Shown here: in pieces, positions 6,810-13,629 of the stretch
How positions within the stretch are numbered: position 1 is the first letter of the stretch
Layout of the letters: each line of letters opens with the position of its first letter
NCBI GenBank assembly: GCA_947483645.1
Contig: CANKLS010000036.1
Location: 1 to 13,629 of the forward strand
Direction: 5' to 3'
Length of the DNA stretch: 13,629 bases
Source: Bradymonadales bacterium
GTDB lineage: Bacteria > Myxococcota > Bradymonadia > REDH01
Translations under genes and position numbers: made by a program
Notes under the pieces: model-generated
The model's database searches: none
Seen by the model: the letters and a program-made list of their open reading frames with translations, nothing else
What the model was told of the DNA's origin: nothing

Positions 6810-9800
6810 TTAGCGGGAGCGTCTGCGGCGGGTGACCAGCAGCAGAAGCGGAGCGAGCATCCAGAGCGAGAAGCCGGAGCCAGCCGCGGAGCAGCCACTG
6901 GCTGGCTGCAGTGAGCCGCCCAGGTTCGGGGTGCCGGCGTCGCCGCCCGCATCGGTGGTGCCACCGTCTGTACCTGCATCGGCATCACCAGCGTCGGCCT
7001 CTTCGAAGTCGAGCTTAAAGACGCCGGTCTCCGACCAGGCAGACTGGGCCACGCCGTCGCTGGCCCGCACGCGCCAGTAGTAGGTCGACGGTCGCAGGTC
7101 TTCATCGAAGAGGACGGAGGTGGTGCCATCGGCACCCTGGCGCACATTGAGCCGCTTCCAGCCGCCCTGGTCGGTGATGGTGAGGACCGGCGAGACCTGG
7201 AAGTCGTAGGTGATGAGCTGGTCCGCGTCGGGGTCAATCGCGTTCTGCACCGTCAGCGTAAAGGTGGCGTCAGGGGAGACAACGACGTCGCGACCCACGG
7301 GCGAGATCTGCACCGGCGTTGTCGGTGCCGTGTTGGCGCCCCGCACCGTGAAGGTCGCCTCCGCGAAGGTCGAGGTGGCGCCGCCATCGGTGGCGCGGAC
7401 CCGCCAGGAGTAGGTTGCGCCGGGGACGAGCGGCCGCGGAACAACAACAGAGACAGTCTCGCCCGCTCCGCCTACGCCGCGGAAGTTGTAGGCGTCGCTG
7501 CCCGGGAAGGCGCCGGTTACAAACTCGCCCTCGTAGGTGACCGCATCTCCGTCGGGGTCGGTGCTGGCCTCCCAGACAAGGTTGGCCTGCGAGGTCGCCG
7601 CCAGCGAAGCACCGTTGGCGGGCGAGACAATCACGGGCTGGCTGGGCGCGGCAGAACTGGCCTCCACCCGGAAGGTGCGTGAGTCGAACTGACCGTAGGC
7701 CGAGCCGTCGAAGGCCCGCACGCGCCAGATGTAGTTCTCGCGGTTGTCGAGCGTGAGCCCGGTGTCGATGGTCGTGCCCGAACCCTCGCCCGAGGGCGCG
7801 AGCGTCTCGAAGAGCAGGTTTTCGGCCACCGGCAGCGTGCCCCGGTAGAGCGCGAAGGCGTAGCTGAGCGGACGGCCCTCGGGGTCGGAGGCATTCTCAA
7901 TCTCGAAGAGCGGCGACTGGGTCGAGATGGTGCCAACCGGCGCGATGCCGCGCGGCGTCGTCGGGACCGAGTTCGAGAGGTTGTAGAAGAAGCAGGCCGG
8001 CTCCGACCAGGTGCCGTCGACGTCCGAGGTCACACCACGCACGCGCCAGCAGTAGGTTGTGTCGTCCGTGAGCGCGGCGTCGACCGAGCAAATCGAGGTG
8101 TCGCGGTTGATATCCTCTTCCACGCCCTCCTGCTGCCAGACCTGATTCGTCAGTTCGACCTCCGAGTAGAGTTCGCACTGGTAGGTAAGCGCTACGCCAT
8201 CCGGGTCATCCACGTTGCTGAACTTCAGGCGCACAACACGCTCCTCCCAGGCTGCACCGTCGACGGGCTCGACCGCATTCGGCGCGGGCGGGCCAGAGAA
8301 GAAGGTCGGGTCGGTGAGGCCGTAGCACTCCTGCGCATTGGTCAGACCGTCGTTGTCCGGATCGGCCGTATCGTCGGCAGGGTCGTTCACATCGAAGCCA
8401 AAGCGGGCCTCGCAGGTGTCGGGAGCGCCGCCGCTGTCTGCGTCGGGGATGGCCACGGTAATGTCCCACGCCTGTGTACCGAAGCCGCCGTCCGAGTCGG
8501 TCACGCGGATGCTCACCGAGGCGTTCGTGTAGACGCCCGCGGGAGCTGTCCAGCTGATGAGGCCGGTCGGCGAAATGGTCATGCCCGCAGGACCCGACAC
8601 CAGCGTGTAGGTCTGCGTGTCGGCCGAGCCTGGGTCGGTAACCGTGACCTGATAGCTGTAGGCCTCGTTCTCGATGGCCGTCGTCACCGGCGCGCTGGAG
8701 AAGACGGGCGCAACATTGGTGATGCGCTGGGTCGTGGTCGCGGTGCGGGTATCGTTGTAGCTGTCGCGGCCGATGGCGCGAATCGTGTAGGTGTTGTCGT
8801 CTGCGTAGGTGTGGGTGACGCGGAGGCCGGTCGCGCTTGGCGAGCCGTCGCCGAAGTCCCACTCCACCTCGAAGCTGTCGCCGCCCGGGTCGGTCGCGGT
8901 CGCGGTCAGCGTCACGACAGAGCCTTCGGCGGCCGGGGTGGTCGCAGCGATGACCGGGAGTGGCGCAAGGTTACGGTAGTTCACCTGGAAGGTGGTGTTG
9001 CGGCTTCCGCCATCCTCGTCGGCTGCGGTTGCCGTCACAATGTAGTTGCCGAGCGATGCATAGGTGTGGCTGAAGGTGGCTCCCGTCTCCGTGGGCGTAC
9101 CGTCGCCGTAGTCCCAGGTCACCGTGACGGTGTCTGCCGCAAGGTCGCTCGTGGTCGCCGTGCCGGTCGTGGCAACGCCCTGATCCACGATCCGGTCTGC
9201 ACCAGCCGAGACCGTCGGGGCAACATTCACCACGGTCACCTGCACGGTCGATGTGGCGGTCAGCAGGCTCGCATTGGTGACGCGGAGCGCGATGGTCTTC
9301 TCCGAAGGGCCGTCAAAGGCCGTGCCGTTGAGCGACGCGGTCGCCGTCGTCGCGTCAGTGAAGATGCCGTCGTTGTTGAAGTCCCAGGCGTAGGTGAGGA
9401 CCTCGTCCGACGGGTCGAAGCTCGGCGACCCCGAAACGCTCAGCGTGCTGCCCTCGTTCATCGTGTAGGGCCCGGTCGTCGCCGCTACGGGCACGCGGCC
9501 CACGCGGACGAAGCTGTTGATGAAGTAACCGACAATCTCGGGGATGTCGTCGCCGTTGTCGTCGGCGTAGGCGAGCTGCCGGGGCGCAAAGCCGTTCCAG
9601 AGGATGCGGCCGCCCGCAAGCGCGAGCGCAGCCTTGGCGCCGGTCACCCGTGCGAAGCGGCCCGTCGCCACCGCGCTGCCGATGGTGGGGAGCTCGTCGC
9701 CCGCGTCGGCGTAAAGCTGCGTGCCGAAGGCCAGCGGCGAGCGGACCGTGACCGGCGACGAGTAGAGCTGAATGATATCCGTGGAGGGCTTCGAGATGCC

Positions 9801-12203
9801 CTCGTAAAGCTGTGCTGGTGTCGCATCGAGGTGGTCGGTCACCGTCGCCGGGTTGCCGGCAGCCGTGATCCCGAAGGCGAGCGCAATCTCGGGGTGCTCG
9901 TCGAGGTTGCTGTAGTTCACAATCAGCCCCTTCGAATTCCCAATCCAGCCAAGCAGGCGGCTCTGTACGCCCGGCTCGGCGAAGACGTCGGTGGCGTGGA
10001 TGTCGACCGCAATCTGCTGCTGGCCGCCCTCATCAAAGGCCGCCTCGAAGCCGCTGCCGTCGGTCACCACCGACGACCGAAGGCCGGCACGCTGCGCCGC
10101 CTCGGCAAGAATGGAGGGCGAGGCGGTCTCGTCGTCGAAGATGAGCGCGAACTCAGGCGCCACAGCTGCCTCAATCTGAGCGGCCAGCAACTCGACCATG
10201 TCGGCCGTGCGGTCGGTGTCGGTGTCGCTCGCGCCGGCGATCGTCGGCGAAAATCCATTCACGATCGCCCGCCCGTTGTAGGTCGAGACGGCAGCAACGC
10301 CATCGAGCAGCGTCCCTGCGCTGTACCGGGCGATTGCCGCGCCTGTGCGGGTCAGAAAAAGCGTGCTGCCCAGGTTGGTGGTTACCGCGGTTGCGGTGAG
10401 CGGGGAGGGCACACCACCCTTGTTGAAGATGCGACCGAGGTGGGTGGCGTCCTTCTTGATGCCGGTCGCGGATGTCAGGTTGGTATCTTCCGCGATGCCA
10501 AGGAGCGAGGCCCAGGTGGAGGAGCCGGAGAGCTTGCCGCCGGCGGCGACGACGGGCTGGTCGAGCGCCAGCCAGTCGCTCACGGCCTGAAGCACCGAGG
10601 CGCTGGCGAGCGCTTCCGAATCCGGCCCCTCCACCTCGAGGAGCACAAGCGCTGGGTCGAGCGTCGAGAAGACATCGAGCACGGCGTCAGCCTCAATCTC
10701 GCGCACCGGCAGGTAGCCCGCCTTTGCGGCGGCTGCCTCGAGCAGGGAACCGGTGCGGAAATCGTCCGAGATGAGGAGCGCAACCGGCCCTGCGTTCTTG
10801 GCGAAGTCGACGGCGTTCGCGAGCAGCGCGGTCATCTCCTGCGTGCCATCGCCATCGGTGTCGGCCTGTCCATACTCCGAGGCGATAAAGGCGCCGACCA
10901 CCAGGTCGCCGCTCAGCGAGCCGAGGAGCGAGGTGCCGCCGCCTTCGAACTGACCAAGGCTCACGAGGCCGTCCGGAATCGCCGAGACAATGTCGTTGCC
11001 GTCCGCCCGCTCCGTGCCCGTCAGCGCAATCGAGTCCACAAAGTTTGGCTGCTGGAAGAGCCGGCGCTCGAACCCCGAGCTGCCGCGAACCACCGAGGCA
11101 CCCGCATGGTCATCCGACTCCACGGCGAATCCTAGGCGTGTTGCCCAAGCCGGCGCTCCATCGAAATCCGACGAGAAGAAGAGCACCTGCTTGCCACCGG
11201 CGCGGGCGTTGATGATGGCGTTCTCGAGCCGGTCCGGCGCAGCCGTCAGGTCGCGGTACTCCACGAACAGCGTGTCGAAGTTGCCGCGCGCGACGATGTA
11301 GTCGAGCCGGTCGAAATCGGTGACCGCCGTCGCCGTCACGCCTAGAGAGGTCGCGTAGGCGGTGGCGGCGGCAAAGTCGGTGTCGCCCACCGTGACCACG
11401 CGGCCCACCTGCTCATCGAGGATGAACTGGATGGCGTTGCGGTAGTACTCGGTCAGGTCGGTGACGCCGTCGGCATCGTTGTCATAGAGCGCCATCGCGT
11501 TGCCGACGAGCGCGTGCCAGAGCACCTTCTTGCTCGCGGGGAAGAGGATGGCGGGGTTGCCTGTGATTGCGCTGGCGCCGAGACGACCAAAGATACGACC
11601 CCCTGCTGGCGCACCGGTGGCGAAGTTACAAACATCGCCAAAATCGGTCGTGCCGGCGCGAACGCCCGTCATCGGAGATACAATCCGATTGGCGGTGTCG
11701 GGGTAGTTGAAGAGGTCAACGCCATTCGACGGCGCCGAAGTGACCGCCTGTCCCGCCGAAAGCGATGCGGTGCAGGTCAGACCCATCGCCGCCTGAAGGC
11801 TCTGCGACACGGCGAACAGCGAGCTCGAGGACGGCTGGTAGAGCGATGGAGCCGAGAAGATAATCGGCCGGCCAGCCGCAAGGTGATCAAGGATGATGTT
11901 GGCGGTAACCGATGTGATCGGGCTCCGGTGGAGCTCTACAATCATCAGGTCCCAGCTGTTCCGCGACGCCCCCGTGGGCCCGTAGCCCGTCACAAAATCG
12001 CCCGTCGTCGCCGCATAGGTGAAGTTTGCAGCCGCGGTCGAGATGCCGAGCAGGCCCAAGGCGGCGCGGGCTTCGACCTGAGGCGTGGCCTCGTTGCTCT
12101 CATCGACAAGAATGACCCGCTGGGCAGAGGCCTGCGAGGCAAAGGCGAAAGAGACGACAACAGATGCAAGGAGGGTGAGACGCTTCACGATGGTGCTCGC
12201 CAT
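6810..12203 (-). CDS. Giant secreted multidomain surface protein with MYXO-CTERM-like tail
   Basis: 1797 residues, exported and probably surface-anchored. In order: signal peptide (1-28, KR then a hydrophobic core, cleavage after ASA); four diverged copies of a roughly 200-residue alpha/beta module (about 29-266, 267-470, 472-681, 682-901); three PKD-type domains (about 903-1163, with WDFNNDG, WDYGDG, WDFGDG); a cadherin/putative-Ig-like domain (1165-1251); a TSP3-like calcium-binding stretch (1253-1300); four fibronectin-III-like domains (1305-1731) each with an [YI].WRVR.. core; a DAG-rich linker (1733-1762); and Cys1771, a hydrophobic segment (1776-1790) and TRRRRSR. Eight further Cys sit in modules expected to form disulfides, four of them in the first FnIII-like domain. 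The ATG is 12 bases after an in-frame TGA; no clear Shine-Dalgarno is visible. PKD and FnIII domains suggest adhesion, polysaccharide binding or scaffolding; no catalytic motif was recognised. The role of the N-terminal modules is unknown. Confidence 0.9.
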   Translation of the reverse strand: MASTIVKRLTLLASVVVSFAFASQASAQRVILVDESNEATPQVEARAALGLLGISTAAANFTYAATTGDFVTGYGPTGASRNSWDLMIVELHRSPITSVTANIILDHLAAGRPIIFSAPSLYQPSSSSLFAVSQSLQAAMGLTCTASLSAGQAVTSAPSNGVDLFNYPDTANRIVSPMTGVRAGTTDFGDVCNFATGAPAGGRIFGRLGASAITGNPAILFPASKKVLWHALVGNAMALYDNDADGVTDLTEYYRNAIQFILDEQVGRVVTVGDTDFAAATAYATSLGVTATAVTDFDRLDYIVARGNFDTLFVEYRDLTAAPDRLENAIINARAGGKQVLFFSSDFDGAPAWATRLGFAVESDDHAGASVVRGSSGFERRLFQQPNFVDSIALTGTERADGNDIVSAIPDGLVSLGQFEGGGTSLLGSLSGDLVVGAFIASEYGQADTDGDGTQEMTALLANAVDFAKNAGPVALLISDDFRTGSLLEAAAAKAGYLPVREIEADAVLDVFSTLDPALVLLEVEGPDSEALASASVLQAVSDWLALDQPVVAAGGKLSGSSTWASLLGIAEDTNLTSATGIKKDATHLGRIFNKGGVPSPLTATAVTTNLGSTLFLTRTGAAIARYSAGTLLDGVAAVSTYNGRAIVNGFSPTIAGASDTDTDRTADMVELLAAQIEAAVAPEFALIFDDETASPSILAEAAQRAGLRSSVVTDGSGFEAAFDEGGQQQIAVDIHATDVFAEPGVQSRLLGWIGNSKGLIVNYSNLDEHPEIALAFGITAAGNPATVTDHLDATPAQLYEGISKPSTDIIQLYSSPVTVRSPLAFGTQLYADAGDELPTIGSAVATGRFARVTGAKAALALAGGRILWNGFAPRQLAYADDNGDDIPEIVGYFINSFVRVGRVPVAATTGPYTMNEGSTLSVSGSPSFDPSDEVLTYAWDFNNDGIFTDATTATASLNGTAFDGPSEKTIALRVTNASLLTATSTVQVTVVNVAPTVSAGADRIVDQGVATTGTATTSDLAADTVTVTWDYGDGTPTETGATFSHTYASLGNYIVTATAADEDGGSRNTTFQVNYRNLAPLPVIAATTPAAEGSVVTLTATATDPGGDSFEVEWDFGDGSPSATGLRVTHTYADDNTYTIRAIGRDSYNDTRTATTTQRITNVAPVFSSAPVTTAIENEAYSYQVTVTDPGSADTQTYTLVSGPAGMTISPTGLISWTAPAGVYTNASVSIRVTDSDGGFGTQAWDITVAIPDADSGGAPDTCEARFGFDVNDPADDTADPDNDGLTNAQECYGLTDPTFFSGPPAPNAVEPVDGAAWEERVVRLKFSNVDDPDGVALTYQCELYSEVELTNQVWQQEGVEEDINRDTSICSVDAALTDDTTYCWRVRGVTSDVDGTWSEPACFFYNLSNSVPTTPRGIAPVGTISTQSPLFEIENASDPEGRPLSYAFALYRGTLPVAENLLFETLAPSGEGSGTTIDTGLTLDNRENYIWRVRAFDGSAYGQFDSRTFRVEASSAAPSQPVIVSPANGASLAATSQANLVWEASTDPDGDAVTYEGEFVTGAFPGSDAYNFRGVGGAGETVSVVVPRPLVPGATYSWRVRATDGGATSTFAEATFTVRGANTAPTTPVQISPVGRDVVVSPDATFTLTVQNAIDPDADQLITYDFQVSPVLTITDQGGWKRLNVRQGADGTTSVLFDEDLRPSTYYWRVRASDGVAQSAWSETGVFKLDFEEADAGDADAGTDGGTTDAGGDAGTPNLGGSLQPASGCSAAGSGFSLWMLAPLLLLVTRRRRSR
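6813..7007 (-). other. MYXO-CTERM-like C-terminal sorting tail with DAG-rich linker
   Basis: Residues 1733-1797: an Asp/Ala/Gly/Thr-rich linker, a short segment ending in Gly-Cys1771, a hydrophobic stretch (about 1776-1790) and a terminal RRRRSR. This matches the tripartite MYXO-CTERM layout of Myxococcota, thought to be processed for surface attachment. It has one Cys, whereas some members have a longer Gly/Cys cluster. Confidence 0.8.
7011..8291 (-). repeat. Four fibronectin type III-like domains
   Basis: Residues about 1305-1731. Each copy has an opening P-x-x-[IV]-x-P element (AVEPVDG, GIAPVG, IVSPANG, QISPVGR), a central DPDG/DPEG/DPDGD/DPDAD turn and a core strand TYCWRVRG, NYIWRVRAFDG, TYSWRVRATDG or TYYWRVRASDG. 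The first copy alone has four Cys (1343, 1372, 1385, 1404). Confidence 0.8.
8304..8447 (-). other. TSP3-like calcium-binding stretch
   Basis: Residues 1253-1300 follow the pattern DxDxGGxPDxxE, FDVNDP, DPDNDGLTNxxE, LTDPT, as in thrombospondin type 3-like repeats of secreted bacterial proteins. Cys1264 and Cys1293 could form a disulfide. It lies between the cadherin-like and FnIII-like parts and would stiffen on binding calcium. Confidence 0.8.
8715..9497 (-). repeat. Three consecutive PKD-type domains
   Basis: Residues about 903-1163 of the giant protein. Hallmark WDFNNDG, WDYGDG and WDFGDG cores are each followed by a Y or H strand (SHTY in the second, THTY in the third) and joined by N[VL]AP linkers. 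PKD domains are extracellular beta-sandwiches used for spacing or binding. Confidence 0.85.
9501..12119 (-). repeat. Four tandem diverged copies of a roughly 200-residue alpha/beta module
   Basis: Module boundaries by residue are about 29-266, 267-470, 472-681 and 682-901. Each copy opens with a beta-strand and Asp/Glu (RVILVDE, RVVTVGD, PVALLISDD, EFALIFDD). A second strand ending in an acidic residue follows (DLMIVEL, DTLFVEY, ALVLLEV, QIAVDIH), then a third strand (GRPIIFSAP, GKQVLFFSS, DQPVVAAGG, SKGLIVNYS) and an LG/FG turn (AMGLT, RLGFA, LLGIA, AFGIT). Each ends in an acidic loop followed by an amphipathic helix (DNDADGVTDL, DTDGDGTQEM, DTDTDRTADM, DDNGDDIPEI). The order of elements resembles a class I glutamine-amidotransferase/flavodoxin-like fold, but I see no catalytic Cys. 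The copies are too diverged to be recent DNA duplications. Confidence 0.75.
12120..12203 (-). other. Sec signal peptide of the giant surface protein
   Basis: Residues 1-28: a basic n-region (K7, R8), a hydrophobic core LLASVVVSFAFA and a c-region ending ASA before QRVILVD. No lipobox Cys is present, so signal peptidase I cleavage is expected. Confidence 0.85.
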
Positions 12204-12327
12204 AAAGTTGACTCAGAAATGAAGGCGCAAAGACGCCAGCCCACTCCTAGACGAAAGGTGGCCTGCGAGACAAGACGAACGGCGGCTTCCGCGACCCCGG
12301 CGTCCACCTCCACCAGACCGCGATTCC
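12204..12327 (-). promoter_or_regulatory. Leader region of the giant surface-protein gene
   Basis: 124 bases between the M20 gene stop and the giant gene's ATG, presumably holding its promoter and untranslated leader. I see no convincing sigma70 boxes and no Shine-Dalgarno within 15 bases of the ATG. A weak hairpin (GGCGT, loop CTTT, GCGCC, minus strand 12237-12224) ends about 20 bases before the ATG. Confidence 0.25.
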
Positions 12328-13347
12328 CTACCCGAGACGCGGCCGATCGCCGCCAAGCCAGCGCGTTACCAGCGAGCGGTAGAGCAGCACCCCCGCCTCG
12401 TAGTCGTCGCGCCGAAGGTGCTCATGCTCGCTGTGCGCCGTCCGAATGTCGCCCGGCCCCACCAGCGTCACCGGGCAGAGGTGGCTCATGTAGGGCGCGT
12501 CTGTGTTGAACGGAACCACATCCGTCGGCAGGTCGGGCCAGTAGGCCAGCTTCGCCGGCGGGTTGCTCGCCAGCAGCCGCACCGTCGCACGCCCGGCCAC
12601 CCGACGCTCCACCTCCTCCAGCAACGCATCGGGATCCGACACCGCCCGGAACAGCAGCTCCGCCGTCGCGTTCGGCGCATAGACGTTCGCCGCCACGCCG
12701 GCATGGAGCACCCCGATGTTGAACCGGGTCGCGCCTAGCAGCGGGTCGGAGGGCCAGCCGGGTCCGCGTAGCGCAGAGAGGATATCGAGCATCGGCTCCA
12801 CCGCCGAGTGCCCGGCCTCTTCAAAGGCCGAGTGGCCCGCCTGGCCCGTCGTCTCGATGGAAATCTTCAAGATGCCCCGCTGCCCGGTCGCAAGCCGGTT
12901 CTGCGTCGGCTCGCCCATCACCATCCATTCCGAGGTCCAGAGCGGCGCCGCGCCCGCCACGCTCGCCCCGATGTGGTCGACCTCTTCGCCCACCACCCAG
13001 ACAAAGCCGCACTGCTGCTGCACCTCATCCGGCAGCCCGAGGACCGCCTCGACCATCGCGAGCAGCACCCCCTTCGTGTCGCAGGCGCCACGGCCATGCA
13101 GCGTCTCGCCCCGCAGCGTCGCCGGGATGTGCGGGGGCACCGTATCTACATGGGTGCAGAAGGTGATGTGCGGGGAGGGCGAACGCCGCACCCAGAGATT
13201 CCAGCGGTTCTCCGCGACCTCCTGCCGCTCGACCTGCCAGCCCAGCCCTACAAACAGCTCCTCGAGGTAGCGCAGATAGGCAGCCTCGCCCCCCGTCGTA
13301 CTCTCGATGTTCACCAGCTCCGCGAGCAGTTCAAACCCAACCTTCAT
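12328..13347 (-). CDS. M20-family metallopeptidase/deacylase (ArgE/DapE/ACY1 type)
   Basis: A 339-residue cytoplasmic di-zinc hydrolase of the M20 family, which removes acyl groups from N-acyl amino acids or cleaves small peptides. Zinc and catalytic motifs are all visible: THVDTVPP (H66, D68), GRGACDTKG with bridging D90, GEEVD with general base E121 and ligand E122, GEPT with E146, and GPGDIRTAHSEHEHL with the final ligand H305. The dimerisation lid lies between, with GQAGHSA (168-174) giving the conserved substrate-contacting His172. The N-acetylornithine deacetylase ending GPGxIxxAH is matched most closely, but LysK-like or dipeptidase activity cannot be excluded, so no gene symbol is given. 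The ATG lies 8 bases after the upstream synthetase-type gene, whose stop is embedded in a GAGGTAG that may be the ribosome binding site (11-base spacing). It is shorter than E. coli ArgE (about 380). Confidence 0.9.
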   Translation of the reverse strand: MKVGFELLAELVNIESTTGGEAAYLRYLEELFVGLGWQVERQEVAENRWNLWVRRSPSPHITFCTHVDTVPPHIPATLRGETLHGRGACDTKGVLLAMVEAVLGLPDEVQQQCGFVWVVGEEVDHIGASVAGAAPLWTSEWMVMGEPTQNRLATGQRGILKISIETTGQAGHSAFEEAGHSAVEPMLDILSALRGPGWPSDPLLGATRFNIGVLHAGVAANVYAPNATAELLFRAVSDPDALLEEVERRVAGRATVRLLASNPPAKLAYWPDLPTDVVPFNTDAPYMSHLCPVTLVGPGDIRTAHSEHEHLRRDDYEAGVLLYRSLVTRWLGGDRPRLG

Positions 13348-13355
13348 GCCGTCAT

Positions 13356-13629
13356 CTACCTCGCGGAGAGCGCCAGTCGCAGCGCCTCCGGACCACTACT
13401 CATCGCGGGGTGCAGATTCAACGCATCAGCGCGCAGCGGCTCGTCGCGCCACAGCGTTGCCAGCTCTGCCAAGCTGAACGCCTCCAGCCGGTCGGCGAAT
13501 CCCCACAGGCAGGCGAAGGCGCCACGAAGCAGCGCCGGCGTGTAGCCTGCCGCCTCCAGCTCCGGGCGGCCCATCGCGCCATCTCGCTTCGCCAGCCGCT
13601 GCCCCGCAGCATCGAGCACCATCGGTACA
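13356..13629 (-). CDS. gluQ: C-terminal part of a glutamyl-Q-tRNA(Asp) synthetase-like protein, truncated by the window edge
   Basis: About 90 residues in an open frame that continues past the right edge. Reading from the edge it begins V-P-MVLDAAGQRLAKRDGA: a KMSKS-type signature of class I glutamyl/glutaminyl-tRNA synthetases in the form LAKRDG, preceded by the VPMVLD strand. About 70 residues follow and then the stop, too short for the anticodon-binding domains of GltX or GlnS. The ending fits GluQ (YadB), which lacks the anticodon domain and glutamylates queuosine on tRNA(Asp). It is translated in the same direction as, and 8 bases from, the M20 hydrolase gene, so the two are probably one operon. 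The Met near the edge is internal, not the start. Confirmation needs the upstream part with the HIGH-like motif. Confidence 0.72.
   Translation of the reverse strand, partial: VPMVLDAAGQRLAKRDGAMGRPELEAAGYTPALLRGAFACLWGFADRLEAFSLAELATLWRDEPLRADALNLHPAMSSGPEALRLALSAR

Noticed and set aside
8893..8915. Short GGTCGCG-like direct repeats in the PKD coding region
   Set aside because: They encode alternating Thr/Ala codons of a beta-strand in the third PKD domain and extend only a few units; ordinary coding low complexity.
8811..11135. 774-residue open frame on the plus strand, antisense to the giant surface-protein gene
   Set aside because: It is rich in Arg, Gly, Ala and Val with no recognisable motif and lies opposite a clearly domain-structured protein. 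Long antisense open frames are expected in DNA with this GC bias.
13356..13622. Stand-alone 88-residue gene starting at the Met near the right edge
   Set aside because: The frame stays open to the window edge, and the preceding Val-Pro continues the synthetase strand before the LAKRDG motif, so the Met is internal to a longer gene.

Overview
The window looks like a chromosomal segment of a Myxococcota (delta-proteobacterium-like) bacterium. The DNA is very GC-rich with strong GC bias at third codon positions. It encodes a giant secreted protein that ends in an Asp-Ala-Gly-rich linker, one cysteine, a short hydrophobic segment and an Arg cluster, which is the layout of the MYXO-CTERM sorting signal. 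Coding density is high. The largest gap between genes is about 145 bases. I see no rRNA, tRNA, CRISPR array, insertion sequence or phage gene.

Layout from left to right. (1) Minus strand, 1-2087: a two-gene operon of a PlsC-type acyltransferase followed by an HrpB-type DEAH helicase, which runs off the left edge. (2) 2088-2232: a divergent promoter region. (3) Plus strand, 2233-6076: a tight three-gene operon of an acyl-CoA dehydrogenase, a PlsB/GPAT-like acyltransferase (GTG start, 18 bases downstream) and a GpsA-like dehydrogenase (start overlapping the preceding stop by 8 bases). (4) 6077-6082: a convergent junction where both stop codons lie in the arms of one small inverted repeat. (5) Minus strand, 6083-12203: an unrecognised 225-residue protein downstream of a 1797-residue secreted, repeat-built surface protein. 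(6) Minus strand, 12328-13629: an M20 metallopeptidase/deacylase downstream of the C-terminal end of a class I aminoacyl-tRNA synthetase-type protein, most likely glutamyl-Q-tRNA(Asp) synthetase, which runs off the right edge.

The window has a lipid half and a surface half. In the lipid half, the plus-strand operon should take an acyl-CoA through dehydrogenation and acyl transfer to a glycerol-3-phosphate-like acceptor, with the GpsA-like protein supplying or reducing that acceptor. However, the GpsA-like protein has lost the conserved catalytic Lys/Lys/Asp and a phosphate-binding Arg, and the PlsB-like protein has Ala in place of the motif III Glu. Together these suggest a specialised, non-canonical glycerolipid pathway rather than housekeeping phosphatidic acid synthesis. 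In the surface half, the giant protein carries four diverged copies of a roughly 200-residue module that I cannot assign to a named family. Each ends in an acidic loop and helix. PKD, cadherin-like, TSP3-like and fibronectin-III-like domains follow, then the sorting tail. These two items are the best candidates for something undescribed.
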